Shown: positions 5,086 through 6,147 of the stretch, one piece after another
How the letters are laid out: every line of letters begins with the position of its first letter
Numbering within the stretch: position 1 is the first letter of the stretch
Assembly: GCA_900767005.1 (NCBI GenBank)
Contig: CAAFXL010000179.1
Span: 1 to 6,147, forward strand
From: an uncultured Ruminobacter sp.
Lineage (GTDB): Bacteria > Pseudomonadota > Gammaproteobacteria > Enterobacterales > Succinivibrionaceae
Direction of reading: 5' to 3'
Length of the DNA stretch: 6,147 bases
Position numbers and translations under genes: made by a program
The notes under the pieces: generated by a model
Told to the model about the DNA's origin: nothing
What the model saw: the letters and a program-made list of their open reading frames with translations, nothing else
The model's database searches: none

Positions 5086-6147
5086 ATGGAAGAACAAAAT
5101 CCTTTATTAAAGTTTGATGCATTACCAGCTTTTAGCAAAGTAAGTGCCCAATGCATAGAACCAGCAATTACTTCATTAATTGAAAAATGTAAAAGCACGA
5201 TTGAAAAAGTGGTTAAAAATCATGAAGGTGTAGGGGAAAATGGCGAAGTTATTCATCTTGAACCTACTTGGGATAGTTTAGTAGCACCACTTGATGAAGT
5301 AATGGATCATTATTCAATTGCTTGGGGGGTTGTTTCCCATTTAAATCATGTCGTAAGTAATGATTCATTAAGAGAAGTTCATGATAGTCTATTACCAATG
5401 ATTAGTGAGTTCTCTTCATATGTAGGCCAGCATGAAGGCTTATATAAACTCTATAAGCGTTTACATGATAGCGATTCTTATTCATTATTAAGTAAAGCTC
5501 AGCAAAAGGCGATTGAAGAAGAATTAATCGGATTTGAATTAAGCGGTATTGGTCTTGATGATGAGAAAAAAGAATTATTTGCTCAAATAATTTCTAAAGA
5601 ATCAGAACTAGCTTCTCAATTTAATAATAATGTTTTAGATGCAACTAATTCATTTATTAAGCATGTAACGGATGTTTCTGAACTAGAGGGACTACCTCAA
5701 AGTGCCTTAGATTTAGCTCAAGCTGAAGCTCAAATGAGAGAGCTTGATGGATATGTATTAACTTTAAAGATGCCATCATATTTACCAGTTTTAAAGTATG
5801 CTAAGAACTCAGAATTACGCCGTGAAATGTATTACGCGTATACTACTCGTGCTTCAGAACTTGGTCCTGATGAAGGCAAGTTTGATAATACTGAGATTAT
5901 TGAAGAAATTAGAGCTTTATCTGAAGAAGAAGCTCATTTATTAGGTTATAAAAATGCTGCATCATTATCTTTAGCTCGTAAGATGGCAAAGAGCACTGAT
6001 GAGGTAATGAACTTTTTAAATGATTTAGTTGCTAAATCAAAAGATCAGGCAAAAGAAGAAGTTCAAGCTGTTTATGATTATGCTAAAAAACTTGGAGTTA
6101 GTAAGGTAAATCCTTGGGATTTAACTTACTATAGTGAAAAGTTAAAA
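5086..6147 (+). CDS. prlC: Oligopeptidase A (M3 family zinc metallopeptidase), 3' end outside window
   Basis: The first 354 codons are present and the frame stays open to the window edge. PrlC/OpdA is a cytosolic M3 endopeptidase of about 680 residues that degrades short peptides, including cleaved signal peptides. Segments matching the E. coli protein as I recall it include NPLL near the start, VSHLN (83-87), QHEGLYK (115-121), FELSGIGL (150-157), NNVLDAT (181-187), SYLPV (231-235), TTRASELGP (253-261) and PWDLTYYSEK (343-352). This part is the helical N-terminal region. The HEFGH zinc motif and further ligand would lie in the missing half, so catalytic competence cannot be checked. Relative to E. 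coli there is a short insertion near residues 47-58. Codon use and GC (about 37% in sampled lines) match the ATPase gene rather than the methylase. It is probably transcribed alone, because 183 bp with two hairpins separate it from the methylase. Confidence 0.95.
   Translation, partial: MEEQNPLLKFDALPAFSKVSAQCIEPAITSLIEKCKSTIEKVVKNHEGVGENGEVIHLEPTWDSLVAPLDEVMDHYSIAWGVVSHLNHVVSNDSLREVHDSLLPMISEFSSYVGQHEGLYKLYKRLHDSDSYSLLSKAQQKAIEEELIGFELSGIGLDDEKKELFAQIISKESELASQFNNNVLDATNSFIKHVTDVSELEGLPQSALDLAQAEAQMRELDGYVLTLKMPSYLPVLKYAKNSELRREMYYAYTTRASELGPDEGKFDNTEIIEEIRALSEEEAHLLGYKNAASLSLARKMAKSTDEVMNFLNDLVAKSKDQAKEEVQAVYDYAKKLGVSKVNPWDLTYYSEKLK

Overview
The window holds three protein-coding genes and two informative intergenic stretches. 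It has no RNA genes, CRISPR array or insertion sequence that I can see. The peptidase at the right edge closely resembles the gammaproteobacterial oligopeptidase A (PrlC/OpdA) as I remember it. All genes have clear Shine-Dalgarno sequences and use AT-rich codons. I therefore infer a low-GC gammaproteobacterium; a Pasteurellales-, Succinivibrionaceae- or Psittacicella-like host is possible, but the genus cannot be fixed from this window.

Layout. On the minus strand, 38-2773 is a complete P-type Ca2+ ATPase of the PMCA (P2B) type. A 365-bp divergent intergenic region follows, and its 2881-3120 part is only 15% GC by direct count. On the plus strand, 3139-4902 is a complete gamma-class (TaqI-like) DNA adenine-N6 methyltransferase. 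Next comes a 183-bp spacer with two strong hairpins, one of which has an alternative, mutually exclusive fold. From 5086 to the window edge is the N-terminal half of oligopeptidase A (prlC), cut off before its zinc site.

How the genes relate. The ATPase (calcium export at the inner membrane) and the peptidase (cytosolic peptide turnover) look like ordinary chromosomal housekeeping genes with no functional link. The methyltransferase between them looks like an insert. In sampled lines its GC content is about 26%, against about 37% in both neighbours. No restriction enzyme gene lies beside it, and the reading frame has no nuclease domain. It therefore appears to be a solitary modification gene, either an orphan regulator-type methylase or the remnant of a restriction-modification system.

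The most interesting signal is at the 5' end of the methyltransferase. A T8 tract lies inside the predicted -35/-10 spacer, which is exactly 17 bp at its present length. An A8 tract then covers codons 7-10, where loss or gain of one base leads to an early stop. Together these suggest, but do not prove, phase-variable expression of a DNA methylase. Chance homopolymers in very AT-rich DNA are the main competing explanation.
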